Assembly: GCA_017428155.1 (NCBI GenBank)
Contig: JAFRRJ010000049.1
Location: 1-63,459 of the forward strand
Direction of reading: 5' to 3'
Length of the DNA stretch: 63,459 bases
Source of the DNA: Clostridiales bacterium
GTDB taxonomy: Bacteria > Bacillota > Clostridia > Saccharofermentanales > Saccharofermentanaceae
The notes beneath the pieces were generated by a model. The model was not told where the DNA came from. It saw only the letters and a list, made by a program, of their open reading frames with translations, and searched no databases. Every line of letters starts with the position of its first letter. Within the stretch, counting starts at the first letter, position 1. Below are positions 54,385 to 63,318 of this stretch, piece by piece. A program made the position numbers and the translations under genes.

Positions 54385-54495
54385 TGTCCGGACTACGTTT
54401 ATGATGAGAAAGTCCGGTATTACTATGCGGATACCGGTAAATGGGAAACTGAAACAAATAATGACAAGATGACGGATATCATGCCTTTGGAATAA
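54385..54495 (+). pseudogene. C-terminal remnant without a start codon
   Basis: An open frame CPDYVYDEKVRYYYADTGKW running to a TAA at 54493, with protein-like composition but no ATG, GTG or ribosome site. It overlaps no other gene and lies directly after the 136-residue protein. It may be the end of a gene whose 5' part was lost, or a frame-shifted tail of the previous one. Confidence 0.3.
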
Positions 54496-54596
54496 ATACG
54501 ATTGTAATTGAAGCCGGCAAATTTCAGAGGTAAAATACTGTAAGCTTACTAATTAAGCAAAAAGGAAAAGGTATAGATTTTTTAGGAGGTTTTTAT

Positions 54597-54956
54597 ATGG
54601 AAAATCAGTATTACCAGCCGTCTGGCTATCAGCAGCCAATAGATCCCAATTATGATGCTACGGTAAAGGATTTCCTTACCAAAGCAATCGTATCATGTGC
54701 TATCTGCTCTCTTCCTGTAGGAAGTATCATTGCCATAGTCATGGGCAAGAGTAACAGACAGGCAGTGCTCGATTATATCAACCGTGGCGGTCTTCATACT
54801 GCAAGGGTAAAGGTTTGCTCGGCATTGAGCCGTGCGAGCTTCTATGGCGGAATCGGATTTACGATATTCTGGGGTTTTTATGCACTGTATTTCCTGACCG
54901 TGATAATGGCAGCAGTAGGCGCAATTGCTTATCATTCCGGCTTCCTTATCGGATGA
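54597..54956 (+). CDS. Small membrane protein, DUF4190-like
   Basis: A protein of 119 residues. A Tyr/Gln/Pro-rich N-terminus (NQYYQPSGYQQPIDPNYD) precedes two membrane segments (about 29-50 and 80-112) with the linker GKSNRQAVLDYINRGG, the layout of DUF4190-type proteins. AGGAGG lies seven bases before the start. It is a single gene with its own terminator. Function unknown. Confidence 0.7.
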   Translation: MENQYYQPSGYQQPIDPNYDATVKDFLTKAIVSCAICSLPVGSIIAIVMGKSNRQAVLDYINRGGLHTARVKVCSALSRASFYGGIGFTIFWGFYALYFLTVIMAAVGAIAYHSGFLIG

Positions 54957-54982
54957 TGCATAACAGCTGAACTTTAGACGAC

Positions 54983-55018
54983 GGCGGTGTCTTTATTAAA
55001 AGGCGCCGCCTTATTTGT
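54983..55018 (+). terminator. Intrinsic terminator
   Basis: GGCGGTGTCTTT pairs with AAAAGGCGCCGCC, followed by TTATTTGTT. Nearly the same as the terminator at 53291. Confidence 0.8.
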
Positions 55019-55323
55019 TGTACAGAGGATGATGCATCAGTTCTCTTAACAGCCCATATATTCACTTCATTTTCACGGCTATGCCGTGAAAACGCCGTGA
55101 ATAATGATGAATAAGGGCCGGATGCCGATGTTGTTGAATCAGTTGAGGCAGAGGTATATCACGCTGTATTAATTCTCATGGAGGGATTAATGCAATATGG
55201 AAACCAATGATACCTTCCGGTGCATTTCACATCGCATTTTTGCATCTTGCATTGACCGGTATTGAGCAGCATACAAGTCTTAACTATACTCACCGCAAAA
55301 GCATATGAAGGGAAGGTATGGTT
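55019..55323. other. Intergenic region with palindrome and promoter
   Basis: No gene is seen in this 300-bp stretch. TTTTCACGGC (55070-55079) and GCCGTGAAAA (55083-55092) form a perfect 10-bp inverted repeat with a 3-base loop, and GCCGTGA recurs at 55094-55100. TTGAGC (55262-55267), 17 bp and TATACT (55285-55290) make a good promoter for the hydrolase gene. Confidence 0.6.
55262..55290 (+). promoter_or_regulatory. Promoter of the hydrolase operon
   Basis: TTGAGC and TATACT with a 17-bp spacer, about 30 bp before the ATG at 55324. Confidence 0.6.
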
Positions 55324-56685
55324 ATGACTTTTTTATTGTTAGCATTAATGATCCTCGCAGAGACAGGTTTTATGATCCTGGCCGGAAAAGATATATCAAA
55401 ATGCAATTGGTCGTTTAAGAGAATGATGGTCAATGCCGGGCAGCTCGTATTATTTCTTGCATCGGTACTGCTGCCGGGAATAGATCTGAGTTTCAGATTT
55501 ACTGGACTTCTTATACTCCTCGGAATAAGGATCGCCTTTGCGGTTATATTCTATTTGATCAACAAAAAGAAGGTTCAAAAGAAGGCGCTGGCAGGGAAAA
55601 TCCTTAGCCTTATAATGAGCGTTTTGCTGATCGCGGGTTCGCTTTTGCCGGCATTAGTATTTACTGATTATAAAGGACTCCCCGTAAGCGGTCTTTACAG
55701 TGTAAAGATGAGCAGGGCGATCCTTATAGATAAGAACAGAATTGAAGAATTCGAAGATGACGGTTCATACAGGGAAGTACCTGCATATTTCTTTGCACCG
55801 GAAGATGCTCCGGCAGGCAGCAGGTTTCCTCTTATAGTATTCTCGCATGGTGCATTCGGATATTATGAGAGCAATGCCTCGACTTACCTTGAATTGGCAA
55901 GCCACGGTTATGTGGTTGTAAGCATAGAACATCCTTATCATTCATTCTTTACACAGGATACAGACGGTAAGACAGTTATTGTGGACAGTGGTTTTATGAA
56001 CAGTGTCATGAATGCCGATCAGACAGAAGAAGAGACATTTGCCGCTTCGCAGGAGTGGATGAGTTTAAGGGTTGCCGATATGGATTTTGCTGTCGATGAA
56101 TTGATAAAGGGAGCTGATAATGATATTGAAAACTACTGGTTTTCAGATGAAGATTCCAGGGCGGATGTGCTCAATGCACTTTCTGAACTTGACAGTGACA
56201 AGATTGGATTAATGGGTCACTCGATGGGTGGTGCGACTTCAGTCGAAGTTGCAAATCAAAGAGACGATATTGATGCTGTCATCGATATCGACGGGACAAT
56301 GCTCGGTTCGATCACGGGAGCTTCCGGTGACAGATATGTTGTTGAGGATATTGAGTATAAAGTTCCTGTTTTCGAGATTGAGAATATGAATGCACATGAA
56401 GAAGCGCTCGAAGCTGAAAGGATCGATTATCCTTATCCGAATAATATGATCAGGAAGAATGCAGATGTATATTTCAGCACATATTTTGAAGGTTCGCTCC
56501 ACATGGACTTTACGGATCTTCCGCTGTTCTCGCCATTTCTTGCTAAGATGCTCGGATCAGGTGACGTTGATAATGAATATGTAATGAGCACGGTCAATTC
56601 TCTTGCTCTTGATTTCTTCGATTGTTATCTTAAAGGAAATGGACAATTCTCTTGTGAGGATTCTTATCCGGGAGTCAGGAAATGA
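55324..56685 (+). CDS. Alpha/beta hydrolase with membrane N-terminus
   Basis: A protein of 453 residues from the ATG at 55324 (GGAAGG seven bases upstream; 55318 is the alternative). Four membrane helices fill residues 1-125. The hydrolase domain resembles platelet-activating-factor acetylhydrolase/dienelactone hydrolases: FPLIVFSHGAFGYYES (oxyanion region), nucleophile elbow GLMGHSMGGATS, then DIDGTMLG, and a late His in GSLHMDFTDLP. It is probably an esterase or lipase acting near the membrane. The LytTR gene overlaps its stop by four bases. Confidence 0.82.
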   Translation: MTFLLLALMILAETGFMILAGKDISKCNWSFKRMMVNAGQLVLFLASVLLPGIDLSFRFTGLLILLGIRIAFAVIFYLINKKKVQKKALAGKILSLIMSVLLIAGSLLPALVFTDYKGLPVSGLYSVKMSRAILIDKNRIEEFEDDGSYREVPAYFFAPEDAPAGSRFPLIVFSHGAFGYYESNASTYLELASHGYVVVSIEHPYHSFFTQDTDGKTVIVDSGFMNSVMNADQTEEETFAASQEWMSLRVADMDFAVDELIKGADNDIENYWFSDEDSRADVLNALSELDSDKIGLMGHSMGGATSVEVANQRDDIDAVIDIDGTMLGSITGASGDRYVVEDIEYKVPVFEIENMNAHEEALEAERIDYPYPNNMIRKNADVYFSTYFEGSLHMDFTDLPLFSPFLAKMLGSGDVDNEYVMSTVNSLALDFFDCYLKGNGQFSCEDSYPGVRK

Positions 56686-57125
56686 AGATAGATGTTAAGA
56701 AGATAGACGGCAGTATTGAGGAATATATCGAGATAGGCTGTCATGCGCGTGACGGACGTGTCAACGATATCATCAGGTTCGTTGAGAACCTTGACGGCAA
56801 TATCAGCGGCACAAAATGCGGAAAGAGATACTCTATTCCCGTATCTGAGATATTCTACATAGAATCGGTCGACAACAAGACTTTTATCTATTCATCAAAG
56901 GATTGTTTTGAGACTGCTGTCAAACTCTACGAATTTGAAGAATTATTGGGAGACAGGTATTTTCTCAGGATTTCCAAGTCTGTTGTTCTTAACATTATGA
57001 AGGCAGAGTCTGTCAAGCCCGCTCTCAACGGCCGTTTCAGCTGCAGGCTGGTCAACGGTGAGGAAGTCATCATATCGCGCAAATATGTAAATCCTTTCAA
57101 GGAATTCATCTCAAAGAAGGTATAA
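56682..57125 (+). CDS. LytTR DNA-binding protein (stand-alone)
   Basis: A protein of 147 residues. The N-terminus (about 1-45) is a small unknown lead, then a LytTR domain: GKRYSIPVSEIFYIESVDNKTFIYS, YFLRISKSVVLNIMKAESVKPALNGRF, ISRKYVNPFKEFISKKV. There is no receiver domain. Stand-alone LytTR proteins of this size are usually paired with a DUF3021 membrane protein that inhibits them, and such a gene follows four bases later. It may control the upstream hydrolase gene. Confidence 0.88.
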   Translation: MKIDVKKIDGSIEEYIEIGCHARDGRVNDIIRFVENLDGNISGTKCGKRYSIPVSEIFYIESVDNKTFIYSSKDCFETAVKLYEFEELLGDRYFLRISKSVVLNIMKAESVKPALNGRFSCRLVNGEEVIISRKYVNPFKEFISKKV

Positions 57126-57129
57126 GTGT

Positions 57130-57579
57130 ATGAAAGAACATATTAAAGATAATCTAATTAACTTTTTCATCATCGTTACAATGATAAATATTGTTATCTT
57201 TATCTGCGGAACCTTTATGGCACCGGATCAGAATATTACTTATGCCGCATTTTTAGTTCCGATAATTGACGGAATCCTGGGCGTGATCCCCGGTCTTGTC
57301 ATGTACTCCAAAAGAGAACTTACAGTAAAGCAGATGATCGTGAGAGAAATTATACAGTTCGTCATGGTTGAGATAATAATCCTCCTGTTCTCATTCGGTT
57401 TTTCAGGATTTAAGATCGCAGATCTGAAGATGATAGGAGTAGTGGCTCTGTCCGTGGCTGTCGTCTACATCTCTGTCTTGCTTATAAGGTTTTTCCTTGA
57501 CTCGCGAAAAGCGAAAAAGATGACAGATGACCTTAAGGCTTTCCAGAACGCTCTGACCGGCGATAAACCGGGCGAATGA
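57130..57579 (+). CDS. DUF3021-like membrane protein
   Basis: A protein of 149 residues with four membrane helices (about 9-27, 40-58, 75-93, 100-121) and a charged tail. It fits the DUF3021 family by size, topology and its place next to a stand-alone LytTR gene. By analogy with LytTR regulatory systems of other Firmicutes it would hold its partner regulator at the membrane until a stress signal arrives. Confidence 0.75.
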   Translation: MKEHIKDNLINFFIIVTMINIVIFICGTFMAPDQNITYAAFLVPIIDGILGVIPGLVMYSKRELTVKQMIVREIIQFVMVEIIILLFSFGFSGFKIADLKMIGVVALSVAVVYISVLLIRFFLDSRKAKKMTDDLKAFQNALTGDKPGE

Positions 57580-57666
57580 TCAACTCTCTTTAACTCCTTT
57601 TTGCTCCTGTTGGTTTATAATAATCGTATTGCAAAGAATGGTTCTAATAACCAAAGGGAGTGAATT

Positions 57667-58737
57667 ATGAAAGTTCTAAAAACGGCAGGCAAAGTGTTAC
57701 TTGCCATATTGCTGATCCTTGTCGTCCTGATAGCAGGGCTTTTGATCTGGCTTACTGTTGTTGAATATAAACCCTCAGATAAAGAGAACGCCGCTGTTAC
57801 AGCGCTTAGCGCGGAATCCGGGGAGCTCCTTAAGCAGGGCGATCAGATTAAACTCGTTGCCTGGAATATGGGATATGGTGCTCTTGGTGATAATGCCGAC
57901 TTCTTCATGGATGGCGGCAAGATGGTATACACTGCTGATGAGGCAAGGGTAAGGCAGAATCTTGAAGCGATCGTAAGTGAGGTAAGATCGCAGGATCCGG
58001 ATATCCTCCTTCTTCAGGAAATAGATCTTAACAGTGACCGGAGCTATCACATAGATGAGACAGGCTTCTTCAGCAATCTTGGTTTTGCCAATTATGCTTT
58101 TGCCAATAACTTTAAGGTTGCATTCTCACCTATTCCGATACCTCCGATGGGGAAGATCGATTCAGGTATTGCAACTTACAGCAAATATTCTGTTGCCTCA
58201 GCGGAGAGGACGCAGCTTCCGTGTCCTTTCTCCTGGCCTGTTAGGATCATCAATCTAAAGAGATGTCTCCTTACTACAAGGATTCCCGTTGAAGGCGGCA
58301 AAGAACTGGTCATAGTGAATCTTCATCTTGAAGCATATGATGACGGTGAAGGAAAGGCTGCACAGGCACAGATGCTGATGGATATCCTTAACGAGGAGAT
58401 CTCTAAGGGTAATTATGTTATCGCAGGCGGAGACTTCAACCAGAGCTTCTCGAATATTAATAACAGTTTCCCGGTAATTCCTGAACAGTGGCAGCCGGCC
58501 TATATGGATATAAGTTCTTTTGAGGATAACTGGCAGTTCCTGATGAGTGAGGAGACTCCCTCTTGCAGGTCACTATATACTCCTCTTTCGGGCAGTGATC
58601 CGGAGTCTTTGCAGTATTACATCATTGACGGATTCATCGTCTCAAGCAACATAAGAGTAGATTCGTTTGAGATTAGAGATCTGGGTTTTGTAAACAGTGA
58701 TCACAATCCTCAGGTTCTTAATATAACTTTGGAATAA
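57667..58737 (+). CDS. Endonuclease/exonuclease/phosphatase family protein
   Basis: A protein of 356 residues with one N-terminal membrane helix (about 9-31). The catalytic core has VAWNMGYG (Asn), DPDILLLQEIDLN (Glu), LVIVNLHLEAYDDG, VIAGGDFNQSF (Asp/Asn) and NSDHNPQVL (His), the full set for metal-dependent phosphoesterases. It is anchored outside or inside the membrane and may cut nucleic acids, phosphoinositides or sphingomyelin-like lipids. CAAAGGGAG precedes the start; a strong terminator follows. Confidence 0.9.
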   Translation: MKVLKTAGKVLLAILLILVVLIAGLLIWLTVVEYKPSDKENAAVTALSAESGELLKQGDQIKLVAWNMGYGALGDNADFFMDGGKMVYTADEARVRQNLEAIVSEVRSQDPDILLLQEIDLNSDRSYHIDETGFFSNLGFANYAFANNFKVAFSPIPIPPMGKIDSGIATYSKYSVASAERTQLPCPFSWPVRIINLKRCLLTTRIPVEGGKELVIVNLHLEAYDDGEGKAAQAQMLMDILNEEISKGNYVIAGGDFNQSFSNINNSFPVIPEQWQPAYMDISSFEDNWQFLMSEETPSCRSLYTPLSGSDPESLQYYIIDGFIVSSNIRVDSFEIRDLGFVNSDHNPQVLNITLE

Positions 58738-58764
58738 GCTCCTGTTATGTGTAAAAATACCAAC

Positions 58765-58796
58765 AAAAAACCTCCCTGTATAAGGGAGGTTTTTTG
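58765..58796 (+). terminator. Intrinsic terminator
   Basis: ACCTCCC pairs with GGGAGGT around TGTATAA, flanked by A and T runs. It can act in both directions, ending the phosphoesterase gene and the prepilin gene. Confidence 0.9.
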
Positions 58797-58872
58797 CGTG
58801 CTTCACTTTATGGATAAGAGGTTTTGATGTCTGTGATCACCCCTGAGACAGGCATACAATCTCTGTTAGTTA

Positions 58873-59094
58873 TTAAGGTCCGACAGCACCTACACCAAGT
58901 TCCTTGTCAACCTGAGAATTTAAAAATTCGACTGAACTGTTGTGCGCAGTGACAGATGAAGCCGCAGAAGCTGCTTTGTTCAAATAGGTTCCGATGCCGA
59001 CTACAAGAACTCCAGCAAGAATGACGATGATAGCAATTACAAGTACCATCTCTACGAGCGTAAAGCCTTTACGTGTTTTGCCCATTTTTCTCAT
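58873..59094 (-). CDS. Type IV prepilin-like protein
   Basis: A protein of 73 residues from the ATG at 59094, with GAGGAGG seven bases upstream. The class III signal RKGFTLVEMVLVIAIIVILAG shows the prepilin peptidase site (Gly before Phe) and the Glu at position 5 of the mature peptide. The rest is a short helix (AASSVTAHNSSVEFLNSQVD), so the product is a minor or miniature pilin or pseudopilin. No pilus assembly or prepilin peptidase gene is in the window. Confidence 0.88.
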   Translation of the reverse strand: MRKMGKTRKGFTLVEMVLVIAIIVILAGVLVVGIGTYLNKAASAASSVTAHNSSVEFLNSQVDKELGVGAVGP

Positions 59095-59411
59095 AAAGCC
59101 GTCCTCCTCGAAACAGTATTTAGCTTTCATGCAACAAATATATCACAAATAGTTCACATTGTGTTCATAATTTCCATAATTTCTTCCGATTTGTGCGTGT
59201 CAACAAACACGAGTGCCTGTTTTTGTGCAACATGATATAAAATGCGCCGGATTGCCGTGTTTTCGGGCGCGTTTTAGCATGTAAAATGTCAAAAACTAGT
59301 GCGGTTTTTTGACGGAAAACGAATTTTGTCATAAAACAAATATGAATTACGAACGCAGAAACCGTTCATAATTTGTTAATAAATGTTTTGGTATTAAGAG
59401 CAAAGAACGGA
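59095..59411. other. Intergenic region, AT-rich
   Basis: About 320 bp between the prepilin gene and the tRNA promoter with no gene that I can support. It is AT-rich with several poly-T stretches. Confidence 0.5.
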
Positions 59412-59440
59412 TTGTCAAAGAAGATAAAACAAGGTATACT
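59412..59440 (+). promoter_or_regulatory. Promoter of tRNA-Val
   Basis: TTGTCA, 17 bp, TATACT; transcription should start near 59447, about 12 bases before the tRNA. Confidence 0.75.
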
Positions 59441-59458
59441 TTCAAAGTTCCAAAAAGC

Positions 59459-59535
59459 GGATGATTAGCTCAGCTGGCTAGAGTACATGCTTGACGTGCA
59501 TGGGGTCACAGGTTCGAGCCCTGTATCATCCACCA
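59459..59535 (+). tRNA. tRNA-Val (GAC)
   Basis: A complete 77-base cloverleaf. Acceptor GGATGAT pairs with ATCATCC, D arm GCTCAGCTGGCTAGAGT, anticodon stem CATGC/GCATG around TTGACGT (anticodon GAC), T arm ACAGGTTCGAGCCCTGT, and encoded CCA. It has its own promoter and terminator. Confidence 0.95.
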
Positions 59536-59541
59536 TAAGTA

Positions 59542-59575
59542 GAAGGGCTGCTCAATAATGAGTCAGCCCTTTTAC
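59542..59575 (+). terminator. Terminator of tRNA-Val
   Basis: AAGGGCTG (59543-59550) pairs with CAGCCCTT (59564-59571), followed by TTAC. Confidence 0.8.
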
Positions 59576-59622
59576 ATTGTTCTTTGGTTCTGAATCAGCA
59601 ATATAGCAATCGGTTCAAGGAA

Positions 59623-60735
59623 TCAGTTGGACGATATAACAGGTATCGTCAATGCTTCTGACGAATAACGGAGATCAGGGAATAATATGATGCTGGCAAC
59701 ATCTTCCGGTTCGATTGCACGGATGAAGTAACTGTTAGTATATGCTTTGTCAGAATCGTGTCCGTTAAGTACATCATCACCTATTCCAAGAATTGTTCCG
59801 TCTTTGAGAACAACTCCCGAAAAGTATGGCATTTCAGAAAGATCAGCATCAGGCCCCATCGTATAATTCAGCCTGATTGAAATAGGTGATATCTCAATGC
59901 TGTCCAGATCCAAAGAAGTTCCATCAATATGTGAATTGATATCGTAATGAATTGAGGTGCTCTCTGTAGGCATCTCGAGAGCAAAAGTCCATTCCCTGCC
60001 GGTGCTGTTAACGATGTCGCACTTGTGATCCTCATATAAGTTGACTAGTCTTACATAGACAGTACTTCCGAGCATATTTTTATAGATGCTGTGTCCGCTG
60101 ACTTTTAATATAAAACTCAAATAGCCTTCGTCATCAAAATAACGGAGAATCTCAATGCCGCGTTCATCGAATTGAAGAGGAGTCCCGTCTTCGTAAAACC
60201 AGTCATCGCCAATCATGTTGATGCCCATATAAAAGGAAGCATCATAATCAAGTTCAACAGTCATTGCTTCATCTTCATAAACATAAATCCTTTCAAATCC
60301 CGGTTCATTATTCCGTTCATCAAAAGTGAAACCGTGAACTCTAAATGAGATAAATGCGCATCTTTCATCAGCAACTACGGATACCGGCTCAACGGTTATT
60401 GCATCTACATCCATAGGCGCATTAGTTGAAGTTTGTGAAGTGGCAGTAGTGCTTTCGGTCGTATACACGATTGCTGCGCTCTGTTCGACAAGTTCCTGCT
60501 GCTGGCTCGGATCGATCTGAAGCTTGTTCATACCTCTTCCGAGAATACTTCGTACTGCTGCAGCACATGTGATTCCTGCCAGACCGACGACTGCACAGAT
60601 AATGGCAATGTAGGGCAGCTTGGAACGCTTGGCCGGTGTGCTTTCTGCAGCAGGAGTCTTATTCTCGATTGTTAATTCCTCGAGATATTCAGGTGAAATA
60701 TCCGAGATTGCATTATATATATTTTCCTTTCTCAT
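59623..60735 (-). CDS. Anti-sigma factor-like membrane protein
   Basis: A protein of 370 residues. Residues 1-35 are a short cytoplasmic segment (IYNAISDISPEYLEELTIEN), followed by one membrane helix (about 40-63) and a large outer domain with beta-rich DUF4179-like character (VDAITVEPVSVVADERCAFISFRVHGF, a YVYEDEAMTVELDYD block). The start overlaps the sigma factor stop by four bases, the usual arrangement for an ECF sigma factor and its membrane-bound regulator. The cytoplasmic part is short for sigma binding but typical of this clostridial group. Confidence 0.8.
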   Translation of the reverse strand: MRKENIYNAISDISPEYLEELTIENKTPAAESTPAKRSKLPYIAIICAVVGLAGITCAAAVRSILGRGMNKLQIDPSQQQELVEQSAAIVYTTESTTATSQTSTNAPMDVDAITVEPVSVVADERCAFISFRVHGFTFDERNNEPGFERIYVYEDEAMTVELDYDASFYMGINMIGDDWFYEDGTPLQFDERGIEILRYFDDEGYLSFILKVSGHSIYKNMLGSTVYVRLVNLYEDHKCDIVNSTGREWTFALEMPTESTSIHYDINSHIDGTSLDLDSIEISPISIRLNYTMGPDADLSEMPYFSGVVLKDGTILGIGDDVLNGHDSDKAYTNSYFIRAIEPEDVASIILFPDLRYSSEALTIPVISSN

Positions 60736-61289
60736 AATATGTAACCTCTCTTATCCAGATAATCCTTCAATTTATTCCGGAGTTTCAGCAACTTTTGTGC
60801 TGACGCATTTTGATTAAGACCGTACCGTTCTGATATCTCTTTTACGGATTCACAAAGGTAGTAACGTCTTAAAAAGAACTCTCTGTCAGTTGCCGGAAGT
60901 GTGCCAAGCCAGGTGTTGATCATCCCTGTCAGCATATTTGTATTAGCTTCTTCTGCTATATCAGAGCCGGATGGAATGCATTCGTCCAATTCATCCAGGA
61001 TCAGTTCAAGTCCGCAAAACCTCTTTTGAGCATGATAAGTTCTGTACTTTATCAATGCCTGATTACGGATGATCTTTCCGAGATAGGCTTTAAGTGATAC
61101 CGGCTTAGTTGGCGGAACAGTATTCCATAAAACATTCAATGTATCATTTACACATTCTTCTGCATCTTCGCGGTTGTTAAGTATGTTGTGTGCAATTTGA
61201 AAACAGTATGAACCGTATTTACTCTGGCTCTCTGCAATTGCATCTTCATTACGCATAAGAAGGCATGAGATTATATCATTGTCTTCCAT
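60732..61289 (-). CDS. ECF-type RNA polymerase sigma factor
   Basis: A protein of 185 residues. Region 2 is at about 20-90 (YGSYCFQIAHNILNNREDAEECVNDTLNVLWNTVPP, LKAYLGKIIRNQALIKYR) and region 4 at about 125-180 (LGTLPATDREFFLRRYYLCESVKEISERYGLNQNASAQKLLKLRNKL). AAAGGAG precedes the start. It probably directs transcription of its own operon when the membrane partner downstream releases it. The signal is unknown. Confidence 0.9.
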   Translation of the reverse strand: MEDNDIISCLLMRNEDAIAESQSKYGSYCFQIAHNILNNREDAEECVNDTLNVLWNTVPPTKPVSLKAYLGKIIRNQALIKYRTYHAQKRFCGLELILDELDECIPSGSDIAEEANTNMLTGMINTWLGTLPATDREFFLRRYYLCESVKEISERYGLNQNASAQKLLKLRNKLKDYLDKRGYIL

Positions 61290-61565
61290 AGATAACTCCT
61301 TTCGAAAAGTAAGGCCTTCACTTATAAAGATGCATTCTGTTGACGGATATTACTCCGGTATCAAAACTTTTTTCATATTAAATGTGAAATGGCAAAAATA
61401 AAATTCATAAATGTTGATATTTATATTTATGAGCGCTCGAAAATGAATATTGCCGGAAGAATGATATTTTCGAGATCTCAAGATGTAACAGTGTTATATC
61501 GGCATTTATTTTAAATGTATAATAAACATTAACTAAAGAAAAAACGCAGTATATAAGGTGAGAAT
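61290..61565. other. Intergenic region between sigma and HD genes
   Basis: Divergent promoters are expected in this 276-bp AT-rich stretch. TTATAT (61495-61500), 17 bp and TATAAT (61518-61523) may serve the HD gene. No ORF is supported. Confidence 0.45.
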
Positions 61566-62177
61566 ATGAAAGACATTGAAAGATTCGAGAAGCAGCTGGC
61601 ATTCATAAGAGAGATCGATAAAGAGAAGATGATCAAGCGTCAGAGTTACATTACCGACGGCGTGACGCATGAGAACGATGCCGAGCACGCATGGCACATG
61701 GCAATAATGACACTTCTTCTAAATGAGTATTCAAATAGTGAGATAGATGTTCTTAAGACAATATCCATGCTTCTGATCCATGACCTTGTTGAGGTGTATG
61801 CCGGAGATACTTATGCATACGATGAAGAAGGCAAGAAGACTCAGGCAGAGCGCGAGGCTAAGGCGGCAGACAAGCTTTACGGAATGCTTCCGGAGGATCA
61901 GGGGGAATACCTGAAGTCTTTGTGGCTGGAGTTCGAGGCGCAAGAGACTCCCGAAGCGAAGTTCGCAAGAACTATGGACTGCTTCCAGCCGCTAATCCTT
62001 AACGATGCGACAAACGGACGTGCTTGGAAGGAGCATGACGTCAGAAGAAGCTGGGTAATGAACCGCAACCGGAATACAGCCCTCGGGTCTGAGGAAATCT
62101 GGGAATATGCAAGGGAGAATCTGGTTGAGAAGAATGTCAAAAACGGCAACATAATAGATGACAGTGCCGGATCGTGA
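61566..62177 (+). CDS. HD domain hydrolase, YfbR/HDDC2-like
   Basis: A protein of 203 residues. The metal ligands of the HD superfamily are clear: RQSYITDGVTHENDAEHAWHMA (His), LLIHDLVEVYAGDTYAYDE (His-Asp and Asp) and a late ARTMDCFQPLILN (Asp). This is the pattern of 5'-deoxynucleotidases that take phosphate from dNMPs in nucleotide salvage. AAGGTGAG precedes the start. It is a single gene. Confidence 0.88.
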   Translation: MKDIERFEKQLAFIREIDKEKMIKRQSYITDGVTHENDAEHAWHMAIMTLLLNEYSNSEIDVLKTISMLLIHDLVEVYAGDTYAYDEEGKKTQAEREAKAADKLYGMLPEDQGEYLKSLWLEFEAQETPEAKFARTMDCFQPLILNDATNGRAWKEHDVRRSWVMNRNRNTALGSEEIWEYARENLVEKNVKNGNIIDDSAGS

Positions 62178-62259
62178 GCCGCACAATACATTGATTTATA
62201 AATGTCTATAACTTTATAATCTTAGTATCTTTATATGGAAAATAAGGAGGGTAGATTTA

Positions 62260-63171
62260 ATGAGTAAGTATTGTCCGCAGTGTGGGACCAAGGTCAATGA
62301 TACAGCCAATTTCTGCACGAAATGCGGATTTGATTTCAGTACTATCTGGTTTTCCTCGCACCCTGCTGCACCTTCGCCGTTCGTTCCGGCACCTGCGCCA
62401 TCACCGTATGCTAAGCCAGCATCACCGGCGCCTTCGCCGTTCGTCCCGGCCCCCGGACCTTCGCCGTTTGCTAAGCCTGCATCACCGGCACGGGGAACGC
62501 CGCGTACGTCAGCTCCCGTTGCTCCACCGGAACCTGCACCTTCAGCACCGCCTGCGCCCGCACCGGATACTCCGCCGGCGCCTTCACCGTTTGTTCCGGC
62601 CCCCGGACCTTCGCCGTTTGCTAAGCCTGCATCACCGGCACCTTCGCCGTTCGTTCCGGCACCCGGACCTTCGCCGTTTGCTAAGCCTGCATCATTTGCA
62701 CGGGGAACGCCGCGTACGTCAGCTCCCGTTGCTGCTCCTGTTGCTCCGGCCCCTGAACCTGTAGCACCGCCTGCGCCCGCACCTGCCCCGGTTGCTCCGC
62801 CGGCTCCTGCTCCCGCGCCCGTTGCTGCCCCGGCGCCTGCACAAGTTAAGCAGCCTGTTCATCAGCTTTCAAGACCCTGGTTCCAGAATACAGGAGTGGT
62901 TAATCCCAACCCGGTACCGGGATATGAAGGCTATAATCCTATTTTCCACTGCAGATGCGAGTATTGCTGCTATGAATTCGATTACCATACTTATGATCTG
63001 GGGCACAGAAGTTGGTATCCTTACGGATTCGTATACTGTCCGCGCTGCCAGAAACCTTTGCGACACAATATCGAGTATGAGGTATCGACCGGCTCGCCTG
63101 TTGAACAGAACTGTGCGGCATCTGATCCCGCAGCGCCTCAGCCGCCTGCTGCAACTTCGGCGAACTGCTAA
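62260..63171 (+). CDS. Zinc-ribbon protein with Pro/Ala-rich repeats
   Basis: A protein of 303 residues. It starts with a zinc ribbon, CPQCGTKVNDTANFCTKCG (residues 5-23). Residues about 35-205 are low-complexity repeats of the type PSPFVPAPGPSPFAKPASPA followed by APAPVAPPA. A second, unusual Cys-rich module lies at 228-270 (CRCEYCCYEFDYHTYDLGHRSWYPYGFVYCPRCQ). There is no membrane segment. The repeats are near-identical at DNA level, so length probably varies between strains. A flexible linker joining two metal-binding ends is likely; function unknown. Confidence 0.75.
   Translation: MSKYCPQCGTKVNDTANFCTKCGFDFSTIWFSSHPAAPSPFVPAPAPSPYAKPASPAPSPFVPAPGPSPFAKPASPARGTPRTSAPVAPPEPAPSAPPAPAPDTPPAPSPFVPAPGPSPFAKPASPAPSPFVPAPGPSPFAKPASFARGTPRTSAPVAAPVAPAPEPVAPPAPAPAPVAPPAPAPAPVAAPAPAQVKQPVHQLSRPWFQNTGVVNPNPVPGYEGYNPIFHCRCEYCCYEFDYHTYDLGHRSWYPYGFVYCPRCQKPLRHNIEYEVSTGSPVEQNCAASDPAAPQPPAATSANC
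62372..62840 (+). repeat. Minisatellite inside the Pro/Ala-rich gene
   Basis: In-frame repeats built on CCTTCGCCGTT and GCTAAGCCTGCATCA units, plus a second set around CACGGGGAACGCCGCGTACG that occurs twice (62490-62509 and 62700-62719). Copy number should change easily by slippage or recombination without breaking the frame. Confidence 0.8.
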
Positions 63172-63318
63172 TATAAGTAAAATATTGAAATGGGCTGTCT
63201 CATGTATGTGAGGTAGCCATTTTGATCCTGGGAGAGGAGCGGATTCCCTGTTATATGGAAACCGTTCAACTTTCTTCCAGTTTTTTTGCCAAAATGTTGG
63301 AAAAAAGTTGGATTTTGT

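Noticed and set aside
62282..63211. Overlapping +1 and +2 frames of the Pro/Ala-rich gene
   Set aside because: Arg/Leu-rich translations are by-products of the repeat DNA in other frames.
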